A stretch of 64,000 nt of DNA from Adineta ricciae (Eukaryota > Rotifera > Eurotatoria > Adinetida > Adinetidae), in NCBI GenBank assembly GCA_905250025.1, contig CAJNOJ010000295.1, forward strand, positions 6,237 to 70,236, written 5' to 3'. Positions 45,663-57,576 of this stretch are shown here, piece after piece. Each line of letters opens with the position of its first letter. The first letter of the stretch is position 1. Below the pieces are notes generated by a model. It ran no database searches. It was not told the origin of the DNA and was given only the letters and a program-made list of their open reading frames with translations. A program made the translations under genes and the position numbers.

Positions 45663-48481
45663 TCCTATTACAAAACTGTCAGTTAGAAAACTATTCGCAC
45701 TGATTGTAACGTTTTTAACTTAGTGAGAAAAAAAAGAACATGACTGTTGTGTCAAGAGTTATGAATTAATAATGCCTTTTCCTTATCCTGTTTGTTGTTC
45801 TTGTCAATTATTGTATATTTAAACAAAATGAATATGTCGTCTTTACAATAGGTACCGTTTTATAAAATAATTCAAAGAAAAAGAATAACGATCGAATATG
45901 AACCAGTTGATGATTATAAAAGCGTTAGCAGTTTCTTACAAGATTGCAAAGAATTTTGTATTACAACCAGCAGTCAAACGAAGTTTTCGTCTCTATTAAT
46001 TAGTAAAAAAGTCCACGCTGTAGCATGCCGTATTTTCCATCTCTCCTTCACTGCTTTTGTGTTTCTGAAAACACTTCGATGTGTGAGAAAATCATTCTTA
46101 TTCACATCAACTAACAACTCTTGCATAAAGTATGATGCACTTTTGTAAGATTTGAATGAGAAAAAGCATTATTCAACGACAAACGTTCATATCTCACTAG
46201 GTTATAGAAGTTGGCCAAAAAAGAATCATTGTGAACATTTTTCTCTTTACAGTGATATTGGATGCGCACAAGCGAAGACTCAAATGTTAGCGCTGCTTTC
46301 ATGGATTCCAAAACCGGTTCCAGCCCAACTTCGTGACGTTATTGAATCCAGATTTGTCATTCACATCTGGCTATCATTTCTTGTTTGATGACGATTCTTT
46401 TTTTTTGAAACGGAAATAGGATGGTCGAAATCTGAACAATAGATTTTTTTTGAAAACGTACAATAAATCTATCATGGAGAATATATGTATCTTTTTTCAT
46501 ACCAGTCCTACCAGAAAAAAATCATCCGAACATCAGAACAGTCGACTTGAACGTAGAATATCCCGGCTTCGGATTCGCTTGACAAAGCTTTCCAAATGCA
46601 AATCGGCGAGCTCTACAAGTTTGTGTAACGACACTTTCTTCCCACTGAAAAATGCTAGAAACATTCCTTCGCCCAATCCATGGAAAACCGGATTTTTGTC
46701 GTCTGGTTTCGTTCAAACCTGCTTTTCAATGAAACATACATTGGTTTCAGGTAGATATGGACTACCACTATTGATTTCACATCGGATTTATCAATTATCA
46801 ACATACTATCATCGAGAACAATGCTAAATAACAATATATCAGCTACATATATTCCTTTCCCTATCGCTCATTGGTTCATTCTTTTGGACCAATAGAAATA
46901 AGGCAGTGAAAAATATGATATTTTTTCTGAAAATTTACTGTGAGAAATTCGCATAAACTGTAATTATTCTGTTTTCAAACAATCAATCATTGTTCTGATC
47001 TAATGGTCACATTCTATAAGGTTTCTCATTGGTCAGTTCTTTCTAATGAAGTAGAAACATGAAAATAAGTATGTATTAAAACGAAAATTTTCTGAAAAAT
47101 AAATTTAAAAATTTCTGCAGTTTAAAACTAAAAATTTAATTTTTTCGGAAATACTAGGTTGAGGAAAAAGTTCGTGCGCCGTAACCCTCCACCCACACCT
47201 TCTGGATTCGGCGAAGATCACGAGTATATATAGAAAAAGGATTCGTAAAACAAAGGCAGTCGTCTACAAGTTATTATGTACTATTAATACGAAATTATCT
47301 GACGTTCACAGAATATGATTTCTGATCTGAAAAATAACTTTCTTGAAATTGTACACCATATTCGTTGTTTCAACGTTTTCTGTCTCATTTGCAATGTGAT
47401 TGAAAGGGAGATATTGAGCTGATCATTATTGGGATTATTTTTTCGAAGAAAGAACAAAATGATTTCGAAGGATTTTAGACTTTGAGATTACTTCAAATGA
47501 CCTCAGTAAATACCTATCATCATCAAGATTTCAGATAAATCCAATTCATTTGGGTGACTCTCGTGTGATTAGCACCGGTACCCGATGATTCTGTGTTTGT
47601 AATCAGGTTATTTTGTTTTAATATTACTCCGTACAGTGTATATAGAATAACTTTCGAGTTCAGTCAGCGGCTGCTATTTCGTCAATCAAACACACTAGAA
47701 CTATTATGTCAATTGATGTGCATGGCTTGCTGATCATTTCTAACGTCTAGTAAAGGCAGATTCCTACCGGAATCATAATGCATGAGAATAAAAATAACAA
47801 TCGATAACGGGAATTCACGTATATTCGACTAGTTTCCACAGCAGTGAAGGCTTGGTAGATAAAGGATTTGATACTCGTCCAACAGGATCTGACATATCCG
47901 TTTTAATCTGGATGCCTCATTCAAAATTTAAATAATCTATACATGATGTTGTCAAAATGTTTTAAGTTTCTGTTTCAATGAACATTTTGCAACTCAAAGT
48001 CTGATAGAGAATGACGACTATCAATATTATTTCACAGATGAAACACAAAAGAATACTAATAGATACGCAGAGGAGAAGAAGTACGATATTTATTATTAAT
48101 CCTTTCCGGCTGTACTTTATTAAATGACGATGTTCAGATTGAAATAGGTACATTGGATCTAGTAGATCTCACGTATTTCTGACTAGATCGTTTCAAAAAT
48201 TTATCAGAATGCTAGTAAGAGAATTCCATTGAAAGGGGCAATATTTTTCAAATAGTCTGTCGGAAGGGTTTCGCAAGAACACAAAAAATAATTACTGATG
48301 TAATGAAGAACTCACATGAATGAGCATTGTCAGATCATCGTCATTCTTCGACAGACTATAAACAGGGAAATTCTTTTTTTTAGGATTCTTTAATATATCA
48401 ATTTCTCTATTGCATACTCTAAAACATCATTAGATCACCTATTCAACTCGAGTACCACCTGTACAAATAATAAGTGTAAGA
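45663..48481. other. Long non-coding region shared by both copies
   Basis: No coding exon recognised. It is colinear with 51706-54768, with many substitutions and some indels, the pattern expected of neutral spacer. It contains upstream regions of both the PAN-domain gene and the receptor gene. Confidence 0.5.
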
Positions 48482-49556
48482 ATGAACAAGACAACAACAA
48501 CAACAACAGTGGCAAGTACAAGAGATGATGTCAGTATAAGTTTATCATTAGCACCATATGAATTAAATGTTTATTTTGGTATGTTCATATGGATAACAGG
48601 TAATATTGGTTGTATTGGAAACGCAATAGTATTTAATTCACGAATGTTCGCTAATCAAGCATATGCAAGATATTTATTTTGTCAAGCAATTCAAGATTTT
48701 ATATATTTTAATTTTGTATTCATGTCGCGAGTAGTTCAAAAAGGTTTTCGGGTACCATTAACAACAAAATATTTAGCATTTTGTAGAATTCGCCAATTTT
48801 ACACATTTTGGGGAAATCAAATTTCATTTAATAGTTTTGTATTTGCAACAATGGATCGGATTTTAGCAACACAACGATCAACAAGTAAAAGAGATATCCT
48901 GTTTTTGCATAAAACTCATGTTTTGTTTTGAAGATTTACGAAACTGGAGTAATCGTGTGACATTATCGTATAAAATGGTAGCAGGTTCAATGTTATTTTG
49001 GTTTTTATTGATTGGACATCGTTGAATATGGTATCAATTATCAGATGGAAATTGTGGTCCGCCACCTGGTATTTATGCAACATGGGATGAATGGTTTGAA
49101 AATGCAACATCAGCTGTGCTACCACCGATATTAATGTTTCTATTAGCATTTCTTTTGAGACGAAGTGTTCATCATGTTATCCAACGAAGAATTCAACCAA
49201 CAACAAATCAAAATAAAACAGTTCTAGAACAAATGAGTTCGAAATTATCATTAATGTTATTATTACAATGTATAATTGTTGTCATAACGTATGTACCATA
49301 TTCAGTTGAATTAGCTTACACAAGTATTAGACAATATTATTCGAAAACACCATATGAAAAAGCTAGAGATAAAGTATTTACTGAACTAACACATTTATTA
49401 GCATATATATTTTTTCAATCAAGTTTTTATGTTTCGCTTTTTACAAATACGGGCTTTCGTCAACAGATTAAACATTTGCTAGGAATGAAAAAATTGATTG
49501 ACTTGTCAACAACTAAACATTTACCTACAACAATACATATTCAAACAAACGTTTAA
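48482..49556 (+). pseudogene. 7TM receptor gene copy 1, with in-frame nonsense codon
   Basis: Two exons (48482-48884 and 48934-49556) have the same structure as the intact copy at 54769-55834. Codon 165, at 49023-49025, is TGA where the other copy has TTA (Leu) in the fourth membrane helix. The rest of the frame is intact. If the base is real, this copy makes only TM1-3. See the intact copy for family features. The first ATG follows a conserved GTGTAAGA context, with an N-terminal run of Asn/Thr codons. Confidence 0.82.
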
Positions 49557-50456
49557 TTAATATTATGAATATGACTAATCTCTATGTTTTGTATTTCAGT
49601 TAAATTTTTCGTTGTATTTGTAAATTCTTTACCTTTAAATACACAAGATTTCTTATTTTCTCTTATACTCAGTTATCATGAATTAGTCAAGCATATGTAT
49701 ATGAATTTCATTAATTCATTGAAGATATTTTTAATCAAAAGACAGTCAAATAGTTCATGATGCAAATAAATCATTTTTGTCTTTATAATTTCGTTGAAAA
49801 TGCGTCAGAATGAAGATGTAAACATTTCCTATTCGACTCCAAGTATAGAAGAGTAATTCACTTGCTCACAAACAATTTCAACTGTTCCCCAAAACATTCT
49901 GTTTTCTATGCAGACGTCAACGTATAAAATCAAAAGAGATCGATTCCAGTAAATGGGACATGGCATCGACCAGTTCAACCAATAAAGAGAATGTACAACT
50001 TTCTCCGCTTCCTACATGTATAAACTGCAGCAAACCAGCCCAAGAACTTCGTCTACCAGTATCTCGGGGTGTTATTTTACAACCTGTGAAGATTAGTATA
50101 TCTTGCATTGGATCAATTATGAACAAAATGCAAACGAATTTACCCATCAATGGTTCAGAGCCCTTATTCTGAAGCGATAAGTCAGATGCGTTGCATTGCC
50201 ATCAAGACGTAACGAAACCAATTCTTCATATACGCGTGAACAAACGCACGATTTATATTCTATAAGAAAAGTCTAGTGTACTGTACCCGAAACTAAATCA
50301 AACTGAATACTTTAGTGGAGATAGATTGTCAACAAGAAATTTGAGGTTGAGGATTTGGGTGTAGATGGAGTTGGAACGCGTGTCCGGACGAATGAATCCT
50401 AAACAAAATCGAATCGAGCGCTAAGATATCTTACGTGACTCATTCCTATTATTTAT
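49557..50456. other. Spacer between receptor and carrier genes (copy 1)
   Basis: Non-coding and colinear with the equivalent part of copy 2. A 70-codon frame at 49960 is not conserved in copy 2 and is rejected. Confidence 0.5.
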
Positions 50457-50607
50457 TTATGAATCTTCACGTACAGATGTACGTTTTATAATTTCATAGA
50501 CTGACATCATAATAACAGTATATGGAGCAATTGTACAAGTTCGAGGTAAAATTCCTGAGAAAAATCCTTTGAAACCACGTTGTTGAAATAAAAGAAGTGA
50601 TATTTTT
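50457..50607 (-). pseudogene. 3' end of SLC25A44-like carrier, copy 1 (cut by n)
   Basis: It encodes the last ~50 residues (ISLLLFQQRGFKGFFSGILP... IKRTSVREDS), identical in frame to 56622-56772. It is truncated at n50608. The matching first exon of this copy is at 60191-60599, so this is half of one gene separated by misplaced sequence. Confidence 0.8.
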
Positions 50608-50608
50608 N
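50608..50608. other. Single n cutting a carrier gene
   Basis: The other copy shows 331 bases of exon (56773-57103) between this break point and the restart at 60127. The n therefore hides a real gap and a misjoin. Confidence 0.8.
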
Positions 50609-51230
50609 TAGGGTCATACGACAAATGCATCCTAGACACATACCTAATTTCTCAGCCTTACATCGCGTGATACCTGATTGGTCAGTTTTGTAATCTACGA
50701 TAGCTACCGATCAGTCTCAGCTATCTCCCCACGTTATTCGTGAAGTTTCTGTTAATATTGGTCTTGAATCAAGATGCAAGCACACACCATTCAAACGATC
50801 TTTTCTCATACGATTCCCCCTTCGCACGAAAGAACATCTCATTAGTCCTCGTACCACTCCTCAATACACTATTGATATAGTCAAATTAGAGATTTATTAA
50901 ATTTCGAGCTACGGCAGTACGGCATATCTCTCGGATATACAAGCGTTGTTCGGTCAATGGTTGAACCCATTTCAAACGATTTTTTTTAATTAAGGCATTT
51001 CGGAAAAGGGGGAAGTGGTTTTTACCTTTGACGTCGCCGGCACAGTCCTTCTCGTCCCGTCATTTACTCCACCATCAACATCTACCCCCACACCCTCCTC
51101 CCAAACGATCCATTATTGAGGTTTGAGCATTTTCAAAAAAATGTTTTTTTGACCTTTGACTCTGACACAAACAAACAGACAAACAAATTTTTTTTTCATA
51201 TGACCCTCCTTTCAGTCGAGGGAATAACAG
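50609..51230. other. Unrelated spacer between copies, with a dispersed repeat end
   Basis: No gene is seen. 51133-51225 matches the dispersed repeat at 18889-18964 and ends GAGGGAATAA, immediately before copy 2 begins. The boundary of copy 2 therefore coincides with a transposon end. Confidence 0.5.
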
Positions 51231-51371
51231 AAAATATTAGTAATGAAAGTAGGCTAATCGGCTTTCCAGTATCTCATATTCGAAAACTTTGCAATCAATC
51301 TCTTCCGTACGCTTTTGTATCAGTAGCTTTGCTCTTTCTAAGAAAACAAAGTTTAAGGCGGTACCACTTAC

Positions 51372-51705
51372 CAGGTGGTATTCGAGTTCCGCTTTGAACA
51401 ATTAATGAAATCACATTTGAATTACCCAACATATTTGCGTTCTGAATCGATGTATCAGTAAATAACTGACAGACTAAAGCCGATTGATAAAAACTGGCCG
51501 CTTTGCATTGAAGCAACGATAGACAAGTTATTCGACATTTGAGAACACCTTCCGTCGTTCGATTGGCGTAAGGTATACAAGTAGTGTTAACGCATTGAAA
51601 TTCCAAACCGTTAAATACAAACATTTTCAATGATCGCATATCTTGTGCAACAAGTTGTTCAATAAGAAGACACAAAAGAATAAGATACATTCCTCTTTGA
51701 GACAT
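51372..51705 (-). pseudogene. PAN-domain gene exon 1, copy 2; downstream exons missing
   Basis: It is the same length (334 nt) and frame as 45329-45662, with a conserved signal peptide, Cys pattern and 5' splice site. The sequence below 51231 is unrelated, so exons 2 and 3 are absent in this copy. Either the gene is truncated by the repeat at 51133-51225, or the join is artificial. Confidence 0.75.
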
Positions 51706-53877
51706 TGCTATTACAAAACTGTTAGTTAGAAAACTATTCGCTCTGATTGTAACGTTTTTAGCTTAGTGAGAGAAAAAAAGGACATGGCTGTTGTGTCAAG
51801 AGTTATGAATTAATAATGATTTTTCCTTATCATGTTTGTTGTTCTTGTCATGTATTGTATATTTAAACAAAATGATTATGTCGTCTTTACAATAGGTACC
51901 GTTTCATAAAATAATTCAAAGAAAAAGAAGAAACGATCGGATATGAAACAGTTGACGATTATAAACGCGTTTGCAGTTTCTTACAGGATTGCAAAGAATT
52001 TTGTATCATCACCAACAGTTAAACGAAGTGTTCTCTGTTAATTAATAAAAAAAACCCATGCTTTAGCATGCCGTATTTTCCATCTCTCCTTCACTGTTTT
52101 TATGTTTCTAAAAACACTTCGATGTGTGAAAAAGTATGCTTATTCACGTCAACTAACAATTCTTGCATAAAATATGACGCACTTTTGTAAGATTTGAATG
52201 AGAAAACGCATTACTCAACGACTAACGTTCATATTTCACTAGGTTATAGAAGTTGGCCAAAAAGAATCATTGCAAAACAATTTTCTCTTTACAGTAATAT
52301 TGAATGTGCACAACCAAAGACCCATGTTTAGTGCTGGATCCGTGGATTCCGAAAACCGGTTCTAGCTCAACTTCGTGACATTACTGAATTCAGATTTGTC
52401 ACTCGCATGTGGCTGTGATTTCTTGTTTGTTGACGATTTTGTTTTGAAAGGGAAATAGGATGGTCGAAATCTGAACAAACAATTTTTATTGAAAACGTAC
52501 AAATCTATAATGGTGAATCTCTTTGTGAAGTGTTCTTGAATATATATCTTTTTCCATATCAGTCCTACTAAAAGAAAATCACTCGGACATCGGAATAGTC
52601 GAGTTGAACGTAGAATATCTTAGCTCTGGACTCGAGTATTTCTTGGCCAAATTTGCTTGACAAAGCTTCCCAACTATTCGAACATACTTTCCATATGTCA
52701 ATCGGCGAGCTCTACAGCTTTGTGTAACGACACTTTCCTCCCACAGAAAAATGCTAAAAACGTCCCTCCGCTCAATCCATAAAAAACCGGGCTTTTGTCG
52801 TCTGGTTTGGTTCAAAACTGCTTTTCAATGAAACAAACATTGGTTTCAGGTAGATCTTGACTAATACTATTGCTTACACATCGGATTTATCAATTACCAA
52901 CATGCTATCATCGAGAACAATGCTAATTTGCAATATATCAGCTGCATACATTCCTTTCCCTATCGCTCATTGGTTCACTCTTTTGGACCAATAGAAAGAA
53001 AGCAGTGGAAAAGATTATATTTTTCTAGAAAATTTACTGTGAGAAATTCGCAAAAACTGCAATTATTCTGTTTTCAAACAATCAACCATTGCATGTTCTG
53101 AACTGATGGCTACATTCTATAACGTTTCTCATTGATCAGTTTTTTTCTAATGAAGAAGAAACATGAACATTAGTATACATTGAAGCGAAAAATCTTATTT
53201 CGGAGAATTTCTGCAGTTTAAAACCAAAAATTTGTTTTTTTTCGGAAATACCAGGTCGAGGAAAAAGTTTGTACGCCGTGACTCTCACCCACACTCTCAG
53301 GATTCGACGAAGATCACGGGTATATGTAGAAAAGGGTTCGTAAAAAAAAACAGTTGTCTACAAGTTATTATGTACTATTAATAAAAAATTATCTGACATG
53401 CACAGAATATGATTTCTGATCCGAAAGAATAACTTTCTTGAAATTGAACACCATATTCGTTGTTTCAACGTTTTCTGTCTCATTTTTAATGTAATTGAGA
53501 GGGAGATATTGAGCTGATCATTATTAGGGTCATTTTTCGAAGTAAGAGCAAACTGATGTCGAGTGCTTCTAGACTTTGAGATCACTCCAAATGATCTGAG
53601 TAAATAACTATCATCATCAAGATTTCCGATAATTTCAATTCATTTGGGTGACTGTCGCGTGATTAGCTCTGGTACTAGATAATTTTGTGTTTGTAATCAG
53701 GTTATTTTGTTTTACTACTACTCCGTGCAGTGTATATAGAATAACTTTCGAGTTCAGTCATCCGCTACTATTTCTTCAATCAAACTCACTATAATTATTA
53801 CGTTGATTGATGTGAACGGCTTGCCGATCATTTTCAGCGTCTATCAAAGGCCGGTTGCTACCGGAATCATCAGGAGA
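51706..53877. other. Non-coding spacer (copy 2)
   Basis: Colinear with 45663-47770. No gene recognised. Confidence 0.5.
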
Positions 53878-54087
53878 TGCCTAATTTCTATATCACTCTT
53901 ATAACAAACGGTTAGATGGAAATAAAAATAGATTTAGTTTCACTTATACATATACACCCTCACACAAGCATAGCTCGATTGAGGGTGCCGCAGTGGGTGT
54001 TTACACGCGTATATCTTGATTGAGGATGTGAGGGGGTGCAGGTATAAGGGAAACTAAATCTATTTCTGTTCCTATGTAGATAGGCAT
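53878..54087. repeat. Foldback MITE present only in copy 2
   Basis: The left side (ATGCCTA..., then AAAATAGATTTAGTTTC and TATACACCCTCACA) is inverted on the right side (GAGGGGGTGCAGGTATA, GAAACTAAATCTATTT, TAGGCAT). Copy 1 lacks these sequences at the equivalent place near 47790-47860. It is non-coding. No clear target duplication is visible because the flanks differ between copies. Confidence 0.65.
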
Positions 54088-54639
54088 TGTAGTGTGGTAG
54101 GAATTGGCCACTTGTATTATAAGTCGAATTAGGCAGCTACTCGACAAAGGATTTGATACTCGGCCGACAAGATCTGACATACCCGTTTTGATTTAGATGT
54201 CTCATTCAAAATTTAAAAAGCCTATACATGACATTGCCGATATCTTCTAAGTTTCTATCTTAATGAACATTGTGCAACTCAAAGTCTGATAGAGAATGAC
54301 GACTACAAATTATTTCACGGATGAAATACAAAAGATTTCTAATGGATGCGCAGAGGAAAAGAAGTATGATATTTATTATTAGTCCTTTCCGGCTGTACTT
54401 TATCAAATGACGATGTTCAGATTGAAATATGTACATTGGATCTAGGTGATCTCACGTACTTCTGACTAGATCGTTTCAAAAATTTATCAGAATATTAGTA
54501 AAAGAATTCCGTTGGAAGGGGCAACGTTTTTCAAATGGTCTGCCGGAAAGGTTTAGCGGGAACACAAAAAATAATTACTGGTACAATGAAGAACTCACGT
54601 GAATGAGCATTGTCAGATCATCGTCATTCTTCGACAGAC

Positions 54640-54647
54640 TATAAAAA
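54640..54647 (+). promoter_or_regulatory. Candidate TATA box of the 7TM receptor gene
   Basis: TATAAAAA lies 129 bp upstream of the start codon in copy 2. The same place in copy 1 reads TATAAACA (from about 48357). Conservation and spacing suggest a core promoter, but there is no transcript evidence. Confidence 0.35.
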
Positions 54648-54768
54648 GGGAAGTTCTCTTTTTCTTTCAGGGCTCTTTAGTATATTAAATTCTCTATTGC
54701 ATTCTCCAAAAGTTCATCAGATCACCTATTCAACTCGAGTACCACCTGTACAAATAATAAGTGTAAGA

Positions 54769-55834
54769 ATGAACAATACAACAACAGTGGCTAGTACAGG
54801 AAGTGGTGTCAGTATAAGTTTATCATTAGCACCATATGAACTAAATATTTATTTTGGTATGTTCATATGGATAACAGGTAATATTGGTTGTATTGGAAAC
54901 GCAATAGTATTTAATTCACGAATGTTCGCTAAGCAAGCATATGCAAGATATTTATTTTGTCAAGCAATTCAAGATTTTATCTATTTTAATTTTGTATTCA
55001 TGTCACGAGTAGTTCAAAAAGGTTTTCGAGTACCATTAACAACAAAATATTTAGCATTTTGTAGAATTCGCCAATTTTACACATTTTGGGGAAATCAAAT
55101 TTCATTTAATTCTTTTGTATTTGCAACTATAGACCGGATTTTGGCAACACAACGATCAACAAGTAAAAGAGAAAACCTGTTTTTGTATAAAAATAATGTT
55201 TCGCTTTCAAGATTTACGAAACTGGAGTAATCGTGTGACATTATCGTATAAAATGGTAGCAGGTGCAATGATATTTTGGTTTTTATTAATTGGTCATCGT
55301 TTAATATGGTATCAGTTATCAGATGGAAATTGTGGTCCACCAGCTGGTATTTATGCAACATGGGATGAATGGTTTGAAAATGCGACATCAGCTGTGTTAC
55401 CACCTATATTAATGTTTTTATTAGCGTTTCTTTTGAGACGAAGCGTTCATGATGTTATTCAACGAAGGATTCAACCAACAACAAATCAAAATAAAACAGT
55501 TCTAGAACAAATGAGTTCGAAATTATCATTAATGTTATTATTACAATGTATAATTGTTGTCATAACGTATGTACCATATTCAGTTGAGTTAGCTTATACA
55601 AGTATTAGACAATATTATTCGAAAACACCGTATGAGAAAGCTAGAGATAAAGTATTTACTGAATTAACACATTTATTAGCATATATATTTTTTCAATCAA
55701 GTTTTTATGTTTCGCTTTTAACAAATCCTGGCTTTCGTCAACAGATTAAACATTTGCTTGGAATGAAAAAATTGATTGACTTGTCAACAACTAAACATTT
55801 ACCTACAACAATACATATTCAAACAAACGTTTAA
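54769..55834 (+). CDS. Rhodopsin-like 7TM G-protein-coupled receptor, intact copy
   Basis: Two exons (54769-55162 and 55212-55834) with a 49-bp GTAAAA...CAAG intron give 338 residues. Seven hydrophobic segments are visible: TM1 with GNIGCIGNAIVF (conserved GN); TM2; TM3 ending ATIDRILAT (DRY-like Asp-Arg); TM4; a Cys in extracellular loop 2 (GNCGPP); TM5; TM6 with YVP; and TM7 ending near LLTNPGFRQQ. The N-terminus is short, with NxT glycosylation sites and no signal peptide. Start chosen at the ATG after GTGTAAGA, because the upstream in-frame extension (from 54610) is not conserved in copy 1. The ligand is unknown; the style resembles lineage-expanded peptide-type receptors. The nonsense-bearing copy is at 48482. 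Confidence 0.85.
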
Positions 55835-55837
55835 TTA

Positions 55838-55888
55838 CCCAGGCCGAACAATCCCATACTCGGATCCCATCGGACTTGTTGACCTGGG
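55838..55888. repeat. 51-bp TA-flanked palindromic insertion, copy 2 only
   Basis: It begins CCCAGGCCGAACAA and ends TTGTTGACCTGGG, flanked by TA on each side (55836-55837 and 55889-55890). Copy 1 has only AATTAATATTATG here. A TA duplication and inverted ends suggest a miniature Tc1/mariner-type insertion. It lies a few bases after the receptor stop codon. Confidence 0.7.
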
Positions 55889-55890
55889 TA

Positions 55891-56621
55891 GTATTATGAA
55901 TAAGACTAATCTCGATGTATTGTATTTGTATACTCTTTACCTTTAAATACACAAGATTTCTTACTTTCTCTTATACTCAATTATCATGAATTAGTCATGC
56001 ATATGTATATGAGTTTCATTAATTCATTGAAGATATTTTTAATCAAAAGACACTCAAATAGTTTATGATGCGAATAAATCATTTTTGTCTTTTCAATTCT
56101 ATTGAAAATGCGTTAGAATGAGAGTGTACGACTTTATCCGCTTTCTACATGTATAAACTGTAGCAAACTACGATAGCCCAAGAACTTCGTCTACCAGCGT
56201 GTCGGGGTGTTATTTCAAAACCTGTGAAGAATAATATATCTTGCATTGGATCAATTATGAACAAGATGCAAATGAATTTACCCATCAATGGTTCAGAACC
56301 CTAGCTCTGAAGTAATAAGTCAGATGCGTTGCATTGCCATCAAGACGTAACGAAACCAATTCATCATATACGCGTGAACAAACGCACGATTCCCATACTA
56401 TAAAAAAAAAGTCTAGTGTAGTGTACCCGAAGCTAAGTCAAACTGAAAGGATTTGGACGTAGGTGGAGTCGGAAAATTTTATAATTAGAATCGATAGAAC
56501 ACATTGAGTTCTACTTGGAACTAGTGAGATCCGAGTTGGAACGCGTGTCTGGACGAATGGATCCTAAACAAGCTCAAATCGACCCCTGAGATATTTTACG
56601 TGACTCATTCTTCTTATTTAT
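55891..56621. other. Spacer between receptor and carrier genes (copy 2)
   Basis: Non-coding and colinear with 49560-50456. Nothing recognised. Confidence 0.45.
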
Positions 56622-57576
56622 TTATGAATCTTCACGTACAGATGTACGTTTTATAATTTCATAGACTGACATCATAATAACAGTATATGGAGCAATTGTA
56701 CAAGTTCGAGGTAAAATTCCTGAGAAAAATCCTTTGAAACCACGTTGTTGAAATAAAAGAAGTGATATTTTTGAAACTGATTGTCGTTTTTGTGATACCT
56801 GAAGACGTGTTTTAATAACATCGATCGGTTGAGTTAAAAGTGATGTTAAAAGTGACGCTAATGTTGCAGAAAGAGGAGAAATAAATGAATTATACTTTAA
56901 TGGAATAATTTCTTCGAATTTGGATTGAATTCTCCAATAAAAAGTCCAAAGGATTGAATTAAATGGAACAGACATTGTAAGAGATACGAGATAGCCTTTA
57001 TAAAAACCGCGAAAACCATCACCAGATTTCCCATATATATCAGAAATAATATCTTTTACATGAATGCTATCTCGTGCACGTGTTATTATGATTCGTTGTG
57101 TTATAACATCAATTGGTGCTGAAAAACATCATGAGAACTTTTAAACATTAAAACAAATATCATTTACTTGTAAAAGTTTGATAAATCAAAGTAGCAACAC
57201 CACTTGATATTAAACTAGTAAGAATATTCCATTGAGAATGAGATATAGATTTAGGCTGAGTCATTTTCAGAATTGCTCTCGTTTGTTCAAGTGTTGTTGT
57301 AAAAATTGGTTCAAAGAAAAGGCTGCCAAGACTAATAGGAAAACCTCGATAGAAACCTTGTGGAAATCTTTCGTTGCGCCAAACTTCTTTGATGATACCT
57401 AGCGTAGAAATATCACCAGTCTTTCTCGCTTGTAAGCGAACTTTTATGAGTCCAAGTGGATGAAAACATGTTCGTGATACAAAAGAACTTGCAAATAAGA
57501 GACTGAGAAATTTTTCTTTGTCTAAATCCCACCAGTAGATCTCATGACTATTTTTCGATGAGTGGATCTCAGTCAT
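56622..57576 (-). CDS. Mitochondrial carrier, SLC25A44-like
   Basis: Two exons (57576-57168 and 57118-56622) with a 49-bp GT/AG intron (57119-57167) give 301 residues, the normal mitochondrial-carrier length. Three carrier repeats each carry a signature: HPLGLIKVRLQ (acidic residue replaced by Gly), TPIDVITQRI and QPIDVIKTRLQ. The N-terminus IYWWDLDKEKF and the block FRGFYKGYLVSL...PFNSILWTFYW match the SLC25A44 group, which in animals carries branched-chain amino acids into mitochondria. Altered signature residues in repeats 1 and 2 are also usual in that group. Location would be the inner mitochondrial membrane. The second copy is split between 50457-50607 and 60127-60599. Confidence 0.85.

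Larger units (their letters stand above)
45188..50607. repeat. Copy 1 of a duplicated locus (matches 51231-56772)
   Basis: The order is the same in both copies: PAN-gene exon 1, long non-coding stretch, 7TM receptor gene, and 3' end of the carrier gene. Substitutions and small indels are scattered. Copy 1 stops at n50608 inside the carrier exon, and its continuation appears to be at 60127 onward. Confidence 0.85.

Noticed and set aside
49960..50172. 70-codon frame in the receptor-carrier spacer
   Set aside because: The equivalent frame in copy 2 (around 56130) is disrupted, so it is not conserved.
54610..54768. Upstream in-frame extension of the receptor
   Set aside because: It is not conserved in copy 1, and it would place a charged segment before a receptor N-terminus that otherwise starts cleanly at the conserved ATG.
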